Positions 55,353-64,000 of a DNA stretch of 64,000 bases are shown here, piece after piece. This DNA comes from Acidianus manzaensis (GTDB lineage: Archaea; Thermoproteota; Thermoprotei_A; Sulfolobales; Sulfolobaceae): the NCBI RefSeq assembly GCF_002116695.1, contig NZ_CP020477.1:1041501-1105500 (forward strand), read 5' to 3'. A program made the translations under genes and the position numbers. Each line of letters starts with the position of its first letter. The first letter of the stretch is position 1. A model generated the notes under the pieces. That model was given only the letters and a program-made list of their open reading frames with translations, had not been told where the DNA came from and did not search any database.

Positions 55353-57860
55353 ATGCATACACTATTAAAAACCATATTAGTAGTATCTATGCTACTTATT
55401 GTAGTAGGCTTAGTAACAGACATAACAACACAAGCAAGCGGAGTACTAATAGCACCACACTCAACACTACACGTACTACCAGCAACATACTACACACTAT
55501 ACGGACCATACATACAAAACCTAAACTACTTATGGCAATACACAACAACACTACCAATGTACGAAGCACTACTAAACGGACAAGTACAAGTACTCAACAG
55601 CCTACCAACAACAGAACTATCACAATCACAAATAGCAAGCCTCAAAAACAACCCAAACCTATACCTATACGATAGCCAAACATTCAGCTTCATATTCCTA
55701 CAATTCAACTTCAAATACTACCCAGAAAACAACACATACTTCAGATGGGCAATATCAGACATATTAAACCCATCATCAGTAGAATCACAAATACTAGAAG
55801 GAGGACTACTAGGAGCAACAATACCATTCTACATAAACCCATCAGTATACCCATCATACATAAACTCAACAACACTAACAGAGCTATCCAACATCTATAA
55901 CGCCCACGAATCATACAACATACAAAGAGCAAAAACATACTTACAAGACGCAGGACTAGTATACAACCCAAGCCTAGGAGAATGGACATACTCAAACGGA
56001 ACACCACTAAAAATAACAATATACATACAAGAAGGATTCTACAACTGCCCAGCATGGGAATCAATAATAGAAGCAGGAGCACAACAAGTAGGACTACAAA
56101 ACAACATACAATTCATACCATACGCAGCGTCACAACTATCAACAATACTACAAGAACAAACTTACGACATAATAAACTTCGGATGGGAAGGCCTTACTGC
56201 AGTTGTCCCAGACTATTACTTTATATTTGGTCCTGATGCACCTTTTGTCGCTGATAATGATTTTGTTAATTCTACAATTAATGCTCAACTAACTCAAGCA
56301 TATACTGCGGACCCAACATTTTCACAAGTAGTAAATAACTTCCAAAATGCTTTAGTAGAATTACAGTACACTGAACCATACGTAATATTAGGATGGAATA
56401 CGTGTCCAGAACCAGTATACACTAACAACTATTATGGATACGTAAGCTCATTAGGAGACGGAATAACTAACTTCCAAGACGTTCACGAAGGATTCACATC
56501 TAACGGAACTCTAAACTACGTAATAGGAACATATGACTTCGCACCACCAAACTTCAACATATATTTCGAGAATTTCTACTCTTCAGAACTAATATGGGAA
56601 GTCTATTGGTATCCTTCTACACTAACTTCGTTACCATCTAATCCTACTTTATTTAACACTCCTTATATTGCTAATTATACTGTAATTCATATTCCAAATG
56701 CTACTGTAAATGGTCATCTGATAATTAATGGAACTGAAATAGTATACAATTTTGTACACAATGCTACTTGGCTAAATGGAATGCCAGTAACAGCATTAGA
56801 CTACAACTTCACAATATGGTACTTAGATATGGGAGGATTCTCTAGCAACCCATACAACCCATCACAAGACACAGTATTCATAGGAGACTACTGCGGAGAA
56901 CCAGTATACATAAACTACACGGCAGAAGCATCAGACCCATCACCAATATGGTTCGATGCTATGCCTAATTTAGTTACTACAATAGTTCCTTCTAATAATC
57001 CATACCAAATACAAATATACTTCAACACAACAAGCTACTTCCTATTAGCTGATTCAGACGAAATTATTTTGCCTCCTTACTTGTTTGTTAATATTAATCC
57101 TTTAGAGCTAGCTCCTAATAGTGTTGGTCAGTATACTTATCATGTTACTGAGTTGGGTGAAGTGCCTGGTGGGTTCCCGTTCTATCCTTATTCTTATAAT
57201 GCTAGTACTGGTATTACTTTAAGGACTTATGCTGGGTATTTCCAGTTTAATCCTTTAGCTAATTTGATTAATGTTTCTGCTGGTAGTAGTTATACTTTGA
57301 CTGTTAATATGACTCAGATTGTTTCTGCTCCTTACTTGTATAATGGTAAGCCTACTGGTCCTTATGAGGTTCCTATAAGTAATGCTTCTGGTGTTATTGA
57401 GATTATGCCTTATGGTAGTAGTAAGGTTATTGAGACTATTCCTTTAACTCATGTGAGTGGTAGTATTTATCAAGCTACAATATCGACTTCTGGGTTGTCT
57501 CCTAATACTCCTTATACTATATTTGTTAACGCTACTTATTCAGCTCCTATAACTATTAATGGTTCTGCTTTATCGACTGGAGGAACGCATACTATGATGA
57601 CTACAAGGTACTTCTATAGGTGGTACTCAATATATCCTTACTCACCTACTGTTATCCCAGTGAAAGTTATTAATGCTACTCAACCTTTAAAGGAAGTGTC
57701 ATTCCCGTCTGCTCCTGCTCCAGTAACTACTAACGTGACTAAGGTTGTTCCACCCAGTGCAGTAGTTCCTAGCAATGCTTCTACTCTAGATATTTCAATG
57801 ATCGCAATAACTGTAATTTTAAGTTTAATAGGAGTAGTAGTAGTATTGAAATTTAAATAA
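55353..57860 (+). CDS. Large solute-binding protein of family 5 (second Opp/Dpp importer)
   Basis: 835 residues. An N-terminal hydrophobic signal segment (about 5-28) is followed by an SBP_bac_5-like body (LPMYEALLNGQVQVL, YFRWAISDILNPSSVE, AKTYLQDAGLVYNPSLGEW, TYDIINFGWEG) and a C-terminal beta-rich part ending in a membrane helix and short basic tail (about 812-835). It lacks the long Thr linker of the binding protein at 26778. Many sequons suggest an extracellular glycoprotein. It should feed the permeases at 57957 and 58971. Codon use is mosaic: 55440-56165 has almost only A/C-ending codons, 57060-57600 mostly T/G-ending ones, although the protein reads through normally. Substrate unknown, probably a sugar oligomer. 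Confidence 0.88.
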   Translation: MHTLLKTILVVSMLLIVVGLVTDITTQASGVLIAPHSTLHVLPATYYTLYGPYIQNLNYLWQYTTTLPMYEALLNGQVQVLNSLPTTELSQSQIASLKNNPNLYLYDSQTFSFIFLQFNFKYYPENNTYFRWAISDILNPSSVESQILEGGLLGATIPFYINPSVYPSYINSTTLTELSNIYNAHESYNIQRAKTYLQDAGLVYNPSLGEWTYSNGTPLKITIYIQEGFYNCPAWESIIEAGAQQVGLQNNIQFIPYAASQLSTILQEQTYDIINFGWEGLTAVVPDYYFIFGPDAPFVADNDFVNSTINAQLTQAYTADPTFSQVVNNFQNALVELQYTEPYVILGWNTCPEPVYTNNYYGYVSSLGDGITNFQDVHEGFTSNGTLNYVIGTYDFAPPNFNIYFENFYSSELIWEVYWYPSTLTSLPSNPTLFNTPYIANYTVIHIPNATVNGHLIINGTEIVYNFVHNATWLNGMPVTALDYNFTIWYLDMGGFSSNPYNPSQDTVFIGDYCGEPVYINYTAEASDPSPIWFDAMPNLVTTIVPSNNPYQIQIYFNTTSYFLLADSDEIILPPYLFVNINPLELAPNSVGQYTYHVTELGEVPGGFPFYPYSYNASTGITLRTYAGYFQFNPLANLINVSAGSSYTLTVNMTQIVSAPYLYNGKPTGPYEVPISNASGVIEIMPYGSSKVIETIPLTHVSGSIYQATISTSGLSPNTPYTIFVNATYSAPITINGSALSTGGTHTMMTTRYFYRWYSIYPYSPTVIPVKVINATQPLKEVSFPSAPAPVTTNVTKVVPPSAVVPSNASTLDISMIAITVILSLIGVVVVLKFK

Positions 57861-57865
57861 AAGTT

Positions 57866-57890
57866 AATTTTTTCTCTTTTCTTTAAATTA
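57866..57890 (+). terminator. T-rich terminator after the binding-protein gene
   Basis: Runs of six and four T separated by CTC follow the stop codon; a strong archaeal-type terminator that would keep the abundant binding-protein mRNA apart from the permease genes. Confidence 0.45.
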
Positions 57891-57956
57891 GTTTTAAGAT
57901 CTGATGCAGATTTTATTGAATAAGTTTTTTAAGCTATTGCTATACATATAATTCAC

Positions 57957-58970
57957 ATGTCTTTATTATCTTATGCACTAAAGAGACTTGCAGAGAGAAT
58001 TATTTTATTGGTTGTATTTACTATTTTTATGTGGTTTCTAGTATTAGGCTTTGAGCAAATAATTGGGATTAATCCAGCTACTGTTTTTGTTTCTCCTGGA
58101 GAGTTTCTTCATGCTAAGAATCCATTATTAGCTTATCATATAGCTTTGCATGAAGTAGAAAAAGATTTGGGTTTAAATTATCCTCTGTATTCCCAATTCG
58201 TTATATATCTAGAGCATATGTTTACTTTAAATTTAGGCACTTGTATTGCTGGACATTTTGCTGGAGAGTCCATATCCAAAATTCTAATAGATGGATTTCC
58301 TTATACTGCTCTTCTTACTATTCCTCCTCTTGTGTTCCAAACTATTTTAGCTATATATTTAGGATCTATAGCTGCTATAAAGAAAAATACTAAGACAGAT
58401 ACTTTCATATCAAATTATATGATTATCCAATATAATATACCAGTATTCGCAATAACTATAATATTCTGGGTTATTTTTGCTGTTATCTATAAAGTATATC
58501 CGCTTTCAGATTTGCCTTACTTAAGTCATTTGAATAATATTCTCTTGGATTTAAAGATATTTTCTATTCCATGGATTATCCAAACCTTGGTATATGGATT
58601 TCCTACCAGGGGAATTTTGATGAGAAATTCCATGGCTGAAAACTTAGAGTCTGATTTTATTAGATATGAAAGGTTAGCTGGATTGAGAGAAAAAATTCTA
58701 AGAACTGATGCTAGAAGGGTTTCTATTATTCCCGTTGTAGTAAGGACAGCTATTGATGTAGCATTTGTGTTAAGTGGAGATTTATTTATAGAGGAATATT
58801 TCGGAATACCGGGTTGGGGATATATTTTATATCAATCTGCGATAAGTGATGAGATAGTTTTAATCTTAGGATCTACATTTTTATTAACTTTATATGCTCT
58901 AATCTTATTATATTTTGTGGATATTTTTGAAGCCATTATTGATCCAAGAGCTAGAAAGAGCGTGAAATAA
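57957..58970 (+). CDS. Opp/Dpp-type ABC importer permease (OppB-like), second system
   Basis: 337 residues: N-terminal helix (about 13-35), extracytoplasmic loop to about 110, then five helices. The coupling loop is YERLAGLREKILRTDARRVS (EAA-type). The end FEAIIDPRARK matches the family C-terminus. The ATG at 57957 follows a T-rich terminator and a TATA-like TTTTTTAAGC (about 57922-57931), so it may have its own promoter. Stop and next start are directly adjacent. Confidence 0.86.
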   Translation: MSLLSYALKRLAERIILLVVFTIFMWFLVLGFEQIIGINPATVFVSPGEFLHAKNPLLAYHIALHEVEKDLGLNYPLYSQFVIYLEHMFTLNLGTCIAGHFAGESISKILIDGFPYTALLTIPPLVFQTILAIYLGSIAAIKKNTKTDTFISNYMIIQYNIPVFAITIIFWVIFAVIYKVYPLSDLPYLSHLNNILLDLKIFSIPWIIQTLVYGFPTRGILMRNSMAENLESDFIRYERLAGLREKILRTDARRVSIIPVVVRTAIDVAFVLSGDLFIEEYFGIPGWGYILYQSAISDEIVLILGSTFLLTLYALILLYFVDIFEAIIDPRARKSVK

Positions 58971-60596
58971 ATGATTAAGCCTCCCAAGATTTTAAAAGAT
59001 CTTTCAAAAAGATGGCAGTTCTGGATTTCATTAATTTTATTTTTAATTGTAGTAATTCCAGTTTTAGCTGGTACTGCAATTACTTCACACGTTAATCCTT
59101 ATACTGAAAAAGGATACTATATGGCTGCTCCTTATGCTGTACCGAGTTGGTCTACAATCTTTTATGGTAATCTTCCTCCAGATATTAATTTGCCATCTTC
59201 TTATTCTCTTATAGCTGCTAAATCTCCAGCCGTCATATCTTATTGGAATTTAAAAAATGAGACTATAAACGGAGACCGAGTAATAATTACATGGAGTAAT
59301 TTTGGACCTTCGAATGAAAGTAATTATATTTCTGAAGGCTTTACTTATGGTAATACTGGGTCTGGCAGTATGAAAATTATGATTACAGGAAATAATCCAA
59401 TTAATATCACACTTTATCATACATTTGATTATGATTATAAATTGCCTACTTCTAATAATTTTTATACTATGCAACTAAGTTTGTATTATAGAAATAATAC
59501 AAATACAAATTTTGTGATAAATGGTTACTTAACTAATCCTAAAGATTATACTGTATTCCTCTTCTCTCATGGTACTGAAATTCCTACTAATGCTCTTTTG
59601 TCTAATTTTGCAAATTATTATTTTAATCCAGTAAATAAATATATGGTTACGCCTAATCAATGGAACTATGAGATTATAGAAAGTAATGCTCCTTCATTTA
59701 CACCATTTTATTATACTCTTTCACAAAATGAATCTTCTTTTGCTTCAATTTATCTTATAAAAGACGTTTTTAATACTACTGGAGTATATAATGTAAGTTA
59801 TGTAATAGAATATATCCCGGGCCAAAGTAATAGTAGTTTGACTTTGTATTTATCAGATATTCATTTTGAGTTTTTAGGGAGTGTTTATGGATTACTTGGA
59901 ACAGATAATAATGGCGCATCCGTTTTTACTGAATTTGTACAAGGTGGAATTTTTGATCTTGAATTAGCTTTAATTACTGGCTTAGTTATAGTAGGTATTG
60001 GAGCAATATTAGGTATATTAGCAGCGTATTTTGGAGGATTAGCAGATTATTCTTTAGTATCAATAACCGATTTCTTTTTACTTTTGCCGGGTCTAATATT
60101 CTTAATAATTTTAGAGACTTTGTTAGGCATATATTTTCCTACTACTGTAGCTAAATTTAGACCAGAAATATTAGCTGGAATAATAGCGGTATTATCTTGG
60201 TCGCCTACAGCTAGAATATTGAGAGGTGAAACTTTTGTAGTTAAATCTCAACAATTTGTTGAAGCATCTAAAACTTTAGGATTAAGTAATTTCCAGATAT
60301 TAAGAAAGCATATATTTCCACATCTAATGCCAATAATATTTGCGCAATTGATTATAGATATTCCAGCAGTAATTTTTATAGAAAGTACCTTAGATTTTCT
60401 AGGACTAGGAATTACTAGCTTTCCTACATGGGGAAATATGCTGGGATATGCTACAGATTATATGGTAGGGGCTCCTTACTATGCATGGTGGTGGTGGATT
60501 CCACCATTTATAGCCTTAGCTTTAATTGGAATTTCATTATTTTATTTAGGAGAATCAGTTTTGGAAAGATATAGAAGGACTGGTGGTGCATATTGA
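58971..60596 (+). CDS. Opp/Dpp-type ABC importer permease (OppC-like) with large extracytoplasmic insert
   Basis: 541 residues, much longer than the usual 280-300. The first helix (about 15-38) is followed by about 270 extracellular residues of beta-rich, Asn/Tyr/Thr-rich sequence with many sequons, before the conserved GLLGTDNNGASVFTEFVQGG and the DppC core with coupling loop EASKTLGLSNFQILRKHIFP. The large insert is typical for archaeal sugar importers and may dock the very large binding protein. The stop overlaps the next start (TTGA). Confidence 0.86.
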   Translation: MIKPPKILKDLSKRWQFWISLILFLIVVIPVLAGTAITSHVNPYTEKGYYMAAPYAVPSWSTIFYGNLPPDINLPSSYSLIAAKSPAVISYWNLKNETINGDRVIITWSNFGPSNESNYISEGFTYGNTGSGSMKIMITGNNPINITLYHTFDYDYKLPTSNNFYTMQLSLYYRNNTNTNFVINGYLTNPKDYTVFLFSHGTEIPTNALLSNFANYYFNPVNKYMVTPNQWNYEIIESNAPSFTPFYYTLSQNESSFASIYLIKDVFNTTGVYNVSYVIEYIPGQSNSSLTLYLSDIHFEFLGSVYGLLGTDNNGASVFTEFVQGGIFDLELALITGLVIVGIGAILGILAAYFGGLADYSLVSITDFFLLLPGLIFLIILETLLGIYFPTTVAKFRPEILAGIIAVLSWSPTARILRGETFVVKSQQFVEASKTLGLSNFQILRKHIFPHLMPIIFAQLIIDIPAVIFIESTLDFLGLGITSFPTWGNMLGYATDYMVGAPYYAWWWWIPPFIALALIGISLFYLGESVLERYRRTGGAY

Positions 60597-61552
60597 GTCT
60601 TAATGTAAGGAATTTAGAAGTAACTTATGTATTAAATAAATTTACTAACGTTTATGCTATAAACAATATATCGTTTGACCTTGAACCCGGAGATGTAATA
60701 GGTATTATTGGAGAAACAGGATCTGGAAAGACAACCATAGCTAATGCGATAATGAGAGCTCTCCCAGAATCAGCTATTGTTAATGGTAGTATACTTTTAG
60801 ATAATTTAGATTTATTAAAAATGAATTATAAAGAATTTAGAAAAAAGATAGCTTGGGAAAAGATTTCTATAATACCTCAATATTCTATGAATTCTTTAAA
60901 TCCCATAAAGAGGGTTGGAGTTCAACTAGTTAGGATTCTTCAAGAACATGAAGATATTAGTAATGAAGATGCTATAAATAAAATTTTAGATTTATTTAAG
61001 CAAGTAAACTTGAGTGAAGATATTTTATTTAAATATCCTGATGAATTATCTGGTGGGCAAAAACAAAGAGTTGTAATAGTATCTGCTTTACTGTTAAATC
61101 CTGAATTAGTAATTGCTGATGAACCTACTACTGCCTTAGATGTAATAAATCAAGCTAGAGTCATAAACTTACTTAAGGAGAAAGTCATTAATCAGAATAG
61201 AATTGTAATATATATTACTCATGATATAGCAGTTGTTGCAGGCTTAGCTAATAAAATCATGACATTGTATGGCGGTAAAATTATGGAAATTGGTGATATA
61301 AAAGAAATATTTAAAGAGCCATTAAATCCATATACAAAAGGATTATTAGCATCTGTACCAGATATAGAAAATGGCAAGCCTAAGGCAATAAGTTATATTC
61401 CAGGCGATCCAATAAATCAGACTATTAAACCTAAAGGATGCCCATTTTATTCTAGATGTAGTTTAGCTATGGATGTATGTAAGGAAAGTTTCCCTGAAGG
61501 TGTTAAAATAGGAAATAGAATAGTATACTGCCATGCGGTGAGTAAAAAATGA
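60593..61552 (+). CDS. Opp/Dpp-type ABC importer ATPase (OppD-like), second system
   Basis: 319 residues from a TTG start overlapping the permease stop. Walker A GETGSGKTT, Q-loop IIPQYSMNSLNP, signature LSGGQKQR, Walker B LVIADEPTTALDV, switch ITHDIAVV, and a C-terminal four-cysteine motif (GCPFYSRCSLAMDVC...YCHA) that in this family can hold an iron-sulfur cluster. Overlaps the next gene by ATGA. Confidence 0.89.
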   Translation: MSLNVRNLEVTYVLNKFTNVYAINNISFDLEPGDVIGIIGETGSGKTTIANAIMRALPESAIVNGSILLDNLDLLKMNYKEFRKKIAWEKISIIPQYSMNSLNPIKRVGVQLVRILQEHEDISNEDAINKILDLFKQVNLSEDILFKYPDELSGGQKQRVVIVSALLLNPELVIADEPTTALDVINQARVINLLKEKVINQNRIVIYITHDIAVVAGLANKIMTLYGGKIMEIGDIKEIFKEPLNPYTKGLLASVPDIENGKPKAISYIPGDPINQTIKPKGCPFYSRCSLAMDVCKESFPEGVKIGNRIVYCHAVSKK

Positions 61553-62517
61553 GTGAAAGTATTGTTAGGACAGAAGATTTATGGGTAGAGTACCCAATAA
61601 GCAGAGGGCTGTTTAAGAGTGTAAAAATATATGCAGTAAATGGCGTAACAATTGACATTAAAAAGGGGGAAATAGTAGGAGTTATAGGAGAATCTGGTTC
61701 TGGAAAGACTACACTGGGAAAAGCAATCCTGAAATTAGTAGATATAACCCAAGGTAAGATATATTGGGGTGATAAAGATGTCAGTAGATGGAGTAATAGA
61801 AAATTAAGGAAATTAAGGAGATATTACCAAATGATTCAACAGGATCCTTATAGTTCTTTGGATTCTAGAATGAAGATCTATGATATTATAGCAGAAGGTT
61901 TAAGAGTAAATAAGCTGGTTCATAGTAAAGAAGAAGAGAGGGAAATCATATATAATGCATTAAAGGACGTAAAACTTAATCCTCCTGAAGTTTTTTTTGA
62001 TAAGTTACCTACTGAATTATCTGGTGGGCAAAGGCAAAGAGTTGTAATAGCTAGGGCCATAGTAATGAAGCCAAAATTTATAGTGGCTGACGAGCCTATT
62101 TCTATGTTAGATGCATCAACTAGAGGGCAAGTCTTAGAAATAATTAGAAATATTAAAAATGAGACTGGAACATCTTTTATGTTTATAACTCATGATATAG
62201 CTTTAGGTAGTTATATTTCTGAGAGATTAGCAGTAATGTATACTGGAACATTAGTAGAAATTGCTGGCTCAGAAGATATAATTAAAAAACCTTTACATCC
62301 TTATACACAAGCTTTAATTGAAGCTGTACCAAAGGCTAATCCAGAGGCTGGAATTCCAAAAGTCAATATTAAAGGTGAACAAGAACCACTATTTGAAAAA
62401 CCTAAGGGTTGCGTATTTTATGATAGATGTCCATTTGCTATGAATGTTTGCAAAGAAAAAATACCTTCTCTTAAAGATATGGGGAATAATCATTATGTGG
62501 CGTGCCATCTTTATTAG
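61549..62517 (+). CDS. Opp/Dpp-type ABC importer ATPase (OppF-like), second system
   Basis: 322 residues. Walker A GESGSGKTT, Q-loop MIQQDPYSSLDSRMKI, signature LSGGQRQR, Walker B FIVADEPISMLDAS, switch ITHDIALG and the four-cysteine C-terminus (GCVFYDRCPFAMNVC...ACHLY). Translated with the OppD-like ATPase (ATGA overlap) to energise the second importer. Confidence 0.89.
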   Translation: MSESIVRTEDLWVEYPISRGLFKSVKIYAVNGVTIDIKKGEIVGVIGESGSGKTTLGKAILKLVDITQGKIYWGDKDVSRWSNRKLRKLRRYYQMIQQDPYSSLDSRMKIYDIIAEGLRVNKLVHSKEEEREIIYNALKDVKLNPPEVFFDKLPTELSGGQRQRVVIARAIVMKPKFIVADEPISMLDASTRGQVLEIIRNIKNETGTSFMFITHDIALGSYISERLAVMYTGTLVEIAGSEDIIKKPLHPYTQALIEAVPKANPEAGIPKVNIKGEQEPLFEKPKGCVFYDRCPFAMNVCKEKIPSLKDMGNNHYVACHLY

Positions 62518-63205
62518 TTTTCTGACATTATTATTAATATTAAATTTTTCCGGCGATCAATTATATCATTATCAAGTAAACATAAACTTTCAATTAAATT
62601 TAAGTGCTAAAGTGATTATACAAAAATTATCCAATAATACTTATAATATAAGTGTTTTAGAGAAATATAATAGGCAAAATTCTACATTGGACTCTATAGC
62701 TAGCGAATTAGGAGAGCATATAATAACCAGCTTTGAAGGAAGTTATTATTATATTATAGAATATTTCAATAATAACACTATAGCTATAATATATCATTTG
62801 AAAAATAATTCTGTAATCCTTATTCCATTTTACTTTCCATTTCAAGCTAAATCAAATAACATAACTTTTATTGTAAAAGAATATAATTCATCAAATGAGC
62901 TTTCATTAAATTATACCACTACTGCTGAAATTATAGCATCGTCCAATTATATTAATATCACTTATAATAAGTTAAATTTCATACCTTATTACTTTATAAT
63001 TTCAAATATGTCATATAAAAATGATATTTTACATTATTATTCTGAAAGAACAAGTTTGCTGATAAATGGTACTCCAGCATTTATTCAAGTAAGTATGAAA
63101 AACCTACCAACTAGCAATAATTATGATAAATACATAATATTATCTGGAATAATAGTTATTTTAGTAGCATCTACCATATTAGTAATAAGAAAGAAGATAA
63201 AATGA
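62495..63205 (+). CDS. Hypothetical membrane protein with extracellular domain
   Basis: About 236 residues from ATG 62495 (MWRAIFISF), overlapping the ATPase stop by 23 bp; a longer frame from 62444 would add a basic leader inside the ATPase gene and is less likely. An N-terminal helix (about 3-18), an extracellular beta-rich domain with many N-glycosylation sequons, and a C-terminal helix (about 210-231) ending in RKKIK. Last gene of the importer operon. Family unknown; topology is similar to the protein at 30319. Confidence 0.65.
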   Translation: MWRAIFISFLTLLLILNFSGDQLYHYQVNINFQLNLSAKVIIQKLSNNTYNISVLEKYNRQNSTLDSIASELGEHIITSFEGSYYYIIEYFNNNTIAIIYHLKNNSVILIPFYFPFQAKSNNITFIVKEYNSSNELSLNYTTTAEIIASSNYINITYNKLNFIPYYFIISNMSYKNDILHYYSERTSLLINGTPAFIQVSMKNLPTSNNYDKYIILSGIIVILVASTILVIRKKIK

Positions 63206-63232
63206 TAATTACAAAATAATATTAAAAATTAG

Positions 63233-63706
63233 TTATTTTTTCTCTATTTTTCGCACATATTTGGAATATATTTCTCTAAATCCCATCTTTTTATAGAATG
63301 ATGCAGCTATCAAGTTTCTAGATGGAAAATTTGCTGAAAGTAATTGTATTCCTCTATCATTTAGTTGTTTTTCTATGTATTCTACTATAAGTTGTCCTAC
63401 TCCTTGTCTCCTATATGAGGGATAAACGTAAAATTCTTCTATCATTGCTTCTTCTTCTGGTTCGTAAAATATTCTATCGTATATTATTACTCTGGATGCT
63501 CCTACTATTTTATCCTTATCTTCTGCTATTACTATAATTTCATTATGGTTTTCTAAACTTTTTTCCACATTTTTTCTTACCTTCTCCTCTAAATCATTGG
63601 GTACTGAAAGTAATGGATCGAATTCGCTGTTTAACCTATACATTCTGCTAAAGAAGTCTACTATTTCATTTATGTCTTCCTTTGTGCCTTTTCTTACTGT
63701 GACCAT
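63233..63706 (-). CDS. GNAT-family N-acetyltransferase
   Basis: 157 residues, complete GNAT fold. The acetyl-CoA pyrophosphate-binding motif is YRRQGVGQL after the strand EEFYVYPS; the C-terminal [16 protein letters not shown] is the usual motif B region. It would move an acetyl group from acetyl-CoA to an amine, perhaps of a small molecule or protein N-terminus. It overlaps the end of the malic enzyme gene by 13 bp, so the two are cotranscribed. Substrate unknown. Confidence 0.85.
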   Translation of the reverse strand: MVTVRKGTKEDINEIVDFFSRMYRLNSEFDPLLSVPNDLEEKVRKNVEKSLENHNEIIVIAEDKDKIVGASRVIIYDRIFYEPEEEAMIEEFYVYPSYRRQGVGQLIVEYIEKQLNDRGIQLLSANFPSRNLIAASFYKKMGFREIYSKYVRKIEKK

Positions 63707-64000
63707 GTTGATATCACCATGCTCATAATTTTTCTGCTTCTCAATATTTTATCCTTAGCTAATTCTTTGAATTCTTCTTTACTTTTATTAACTCTCGATA
63801 AACCTAATTCTACTGCTTTATAAGCTACTGCTGATGCTACTTCATAATAAACTTCCCATTCGTCCATTCTTGGAATAATATAATTTTCATTTATGCCTTT
63901 ATCTCTTGCAAATTTAGCTAAAGCTTCAGATGCTGCTATTATCATTTCGTCTGTTATTGCTTTTGCTCTACTATCAAGAACTCCCCTAAAAATTGCTGGA
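63694..64000 (-). CDS. C-terminus of malic enzyme (NAD(P)-dependent), cut by the window edge
   Basis: The open frame enters from the right edge and ends at TAA 63694-63696, giving about 102 residues. [19 protein letters not shown], followed by [10 protein letters not shown] and [14 protein letters not shown], is the signature end of malic enzymes, which decarboxylate malate to pyruvate. The ATG at 63945 is internal, not the true start. The rest of the gene lies outside the window. Its role would be anaplerotic, linking the sugar breakdown products with the citrate cycle. Confidence 0.85.
   Translation of the reverse strand, partial: PAIFRGVLDSRAKAITDEMIIAASEALAKFARDKGINENYIIPRMDEWEVYYEVASAVAYKAVELGLSRVNKSKEEFKELAKDKILRSRKIMSMVISTWSQ

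Noticed and set aside
55741..56082. Long minus-strand Leu/Val-rich ORF inside the binding-protein gene
   Set aside because: It is the mirror image of the A/C-rich codon block, with no sensible membrane protein pattern and no promoter.
63694..63945. 83-residue stand-alone protein starting at 63945
   Set aside because: The frame continues upstream to the window edge with clear malic-enzyme sequence, so the ATG at 63945 is internal.

Overview
The window looks like chromosome of a low-GC member of the Sulfolobales (thermoacidophilic Crenarchaeota/Thermoproteota), possibly an Acidianus- or Sulfolobus-like organism. The evidence is the roughly 30% GC, archaeal TATA boxes about 25 bp upstream of start codons (apparently leaderless mRNAs), ATGA-type gene overlaps, TTG/GTG starts, and very close matches to known Sulfolobus proteins: LacS beta-glycosidase, MalA alpha-glucosidase, GalS-type alpha-galactosidase and the zinc glucose/galactose dehydrogenase. 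I see no rRNA, tRNA or CRISPR array. The species call is inference.

Almost everything concerns uptake and breakdown of sugars. Layout: (1) 1-11.4 kb: a cut-off gene, alpha-galactosidase (GH36), an unknown protein, an acyl-CoA synthetase, a propeller-type possible glycosidase, beta-glycosidase LacS (GH1) and an ABC exporter with extra terminal domains. (2) 11.5-22.8 kb: a sugar/sugar-acid oxidation island with a galactonate/gluconate-type dehydratase, aldehyde dehydrogenase, sugar lactonase, short-chain dehydrogenase, GntR/FCD regulator, a second enolase-superfamily dehydratase, a two-gene altronate-dehydratase-like enzyme, a DapA-family aldolase, a sugar porter and glucose dehydrogenase. Together these can oxidise a sugar, open the lactone, dehydrate the acid, split the keto-deoxy acid and oxidise the aldehyde (a non-phosphorylative Entner-Doudoroff-like scheme). 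Palindromes with a GTATAC core sit in several promoters here and are candidate GntR operators. (3) 23.8-31.8 kb: an Opp/Dpp-type ABC importer split into two divergent operons, the second carrying unknown membrane proteins and a MupG/DUF871-like protein. (4) 31.8-46 kb: GH116 glycosidase, GH38 alpha-mannosidase, several MFS/APC permeases, a propeller protein and an amidohydrolase. (5) 46-53 kb: malA, a second GH116 enzyme, nagA and a GlmS homologue whose glutaminase site is destroyed. (6) 54-62.5 kb: a second Opp/Dpp importer with a very large binding protein and two accessory secreted/membrane proteins. (7) The right edge holds a GNAT acetyltransferase and the C-terminus of a malic enzyme.

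The points most worth a second look are: the GlmS homologue lacking the catalytic cysteine next to nagA (a likely sugar-amine catabolic pair); the binding-protein gene at 55.4-57.9 kb, which alternates between blocks of almost exclusively A/C-ending codons and blocks of T/G-ending codons; the GntR/GTATAC regulon; the MupG-like protein in an archaeal sugar-uptake operon; and a 10-5-10 palindrome with a TATA box and micro-ORF in the 1.1 kb gap at 53-54 kb.
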